Origin: Clostridiales bacterium
GTDB lineage: Bacteria; Bacillota; Clostridia; Lachnospirales; Lachnospiraceae
Length of the DNA: 15,051 bases
NCBI GenBank assembly: GCA_015655565.1
Contig: JAATEU010000490.1
Span: forward strand, 1 to 15,051
Direction: 5' to 3'
Position numbers and translations under genes: made by a program. Shown here piece after piece: positions 14,755 to 15,051 of the stretch. The first letter of the stretch is position 1. The number at the start of each line of letters is the position of its first letter. The notes under the pieces are model-generated. The model saw only the letters and a list, made by a program, of their open reading frames with translations. It searched no databases and was not told where the DNA came from.

Positions 14755-14791
14755 CAGATATGGCCTGTGTGTTATACACAGGCCATATCTG
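14755..14791 (-). repeat. Perfect 16-bp inverted repeat between the solute-binding protein and GH105 genes
   Basis: CAGATATGGCCTGTGT (14755-14770) pairs perfectly with ACACAGGCCATATCTG (14776-14791) around a 5-nt loop; two further G-C pairs extend it after a mismatch. It lies between two genes on the - strand, 71 bp past the stop of the first. No T-run follows on either strand. It is more likely a transcript-stabilising or processing hairpin, or an inefficient terminator, than a strict intrinsic terminator. Confidence 0.7.
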
Positions 14792-14862
14792 CCCTATCAT
14801 AATGATTTTTCAGCAGGCTGCCATAATTAAATAATATCATAAAACAGGATGACTGAAAACAA

Positions 14863-15051
14863 TTAATTATAATTTCCGGCTTCTATTGCTTTTGTTTTTT
14901 CATCAAGAATTGCCTGATATCCTGCATCTAAGAATTCCTGGCAGGCTTCTTTGTAGGTTGTTTCAAAGTCAGCTTCCGAACTCATGGCACATTTAACATA
15001 GAGTTCTTTCCATAAGTCATTTAAATCGGATTTGTATTCTGCTACGGATTC
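14863..15051 (-). CDS. Extracellular solute-binding protein of an ABC transporter, C-terminal end
   Basis: Only the last 62 residues are in the window; the frame is open to the right edge and ends in TAA at 14863. The fragment is charged and helical, with LNDLWKELYVKCAMSS followed by DFETTYKEACQEFLDAGYQAILDEKTKAI. This resembles the C-terminal helices of the sugar-type (LipO-like) lipoprotein solute-binding proteins common in Clostridia and Paenibacillus, where the last helices have a similar YxxxxxxxGYQxIxDEK layout. The identification rests on this short stretch and on the neighbouring GH105 gene, so it is moderate. In such systems the protein captures oligosaccharides outside the cell for import. 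Confidence 0.55.
   Translation of the reverse strand, partial: ESVAEYKSDLNDLWKELYVKCAMSSEADFETTYKEACQEFLDAGYQAILDEKTKAIEAGNYN

Overview
The window looks like chromosomal DNA of a low-GC, anaerobic, Gram-positive Clostridia-type bacterium, probably Lachnospiraceae or a close relative. This is inferred from the AT-rich intergenic regions, the strong AGGAGG-type ribosome binding sites, the Gram-positive CpsB/CpsD phosphotyrosine pair, a formate/nitrite-family channel, and a GH105-type hydrolase beside a sugar-type solute-binding protein. No rRNA, tRNA or CRISPR array was seen.

Left part (1-3101, + strand): the C-terminal part of a formate/nitrite transporter with a convincing intrinsic terminator about 230 bp downstream, then tex, a conserved RNA-binding transcription factor gene with its own sigma-A-like promoter. 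Between tex and the next gene lies a 359-bp hairpin-rich stretch (3102-3460). It holds a short relic of an IS256-type transposase and looks like a degraded mobile element.

Middle (3461-6380): a secreted subtilisin-like protease on the - strand carries an unusual C-terminal domain with an HxxxDxxxH metal-site-like motif. An 865-bp non-coding interval then separates it from the polysaccharide operon. That interval holds a candidate - strand promoter, a pair of LytTR-like direct repeats, a good sigma-A-like promoter flanked by two similar palindromes, and a leader of about 355 nt with several hairpins and a possible 10-codon leader peptide.

Right-centre (6381-13518, + strand): a likely single operon for exopolysaccharide or capsule synthesis. 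In order it encodes a 228-aa double-TM membrane protein, an initiating undecaprenyl-phosphate sugar phosphotransferase, a CpsB-type PHP phosphatase, a CpsD-type tyrosine kinase, a GT4 glycosyltransferase, a second GT4 glycosyltransferase interrupted by an in-frame TAG, and a radical SAM/SPASM-like protein. It ends in a hairpin terminator. The phosphotransferase would load the first sugar on undecaprenyl phosphate, the GT4 enzymes would extend it, and the kinase/phosphatase pair would tune assembly. No Wzx flippase, Wzy polymerase or classical Wzz/CpsC partner lies in this window, so the pathway must be completed elsewhere or is decaying. The TAG in the second GT4 and an Asp-to-Asn change at a metal-ligand position of the phosphatase fit decay.

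Right end (13686-15051, - strand): a GH105-type unsaturated glycuronyl hydrolase, preceded on the same strand by the C-terminal end of an ABC-transporter solute-binding protein. A perfect 16-bp hairpin lies between them. This looks like the tail of a pectin- or glycan-utilisation operon whose start lies outside the window.
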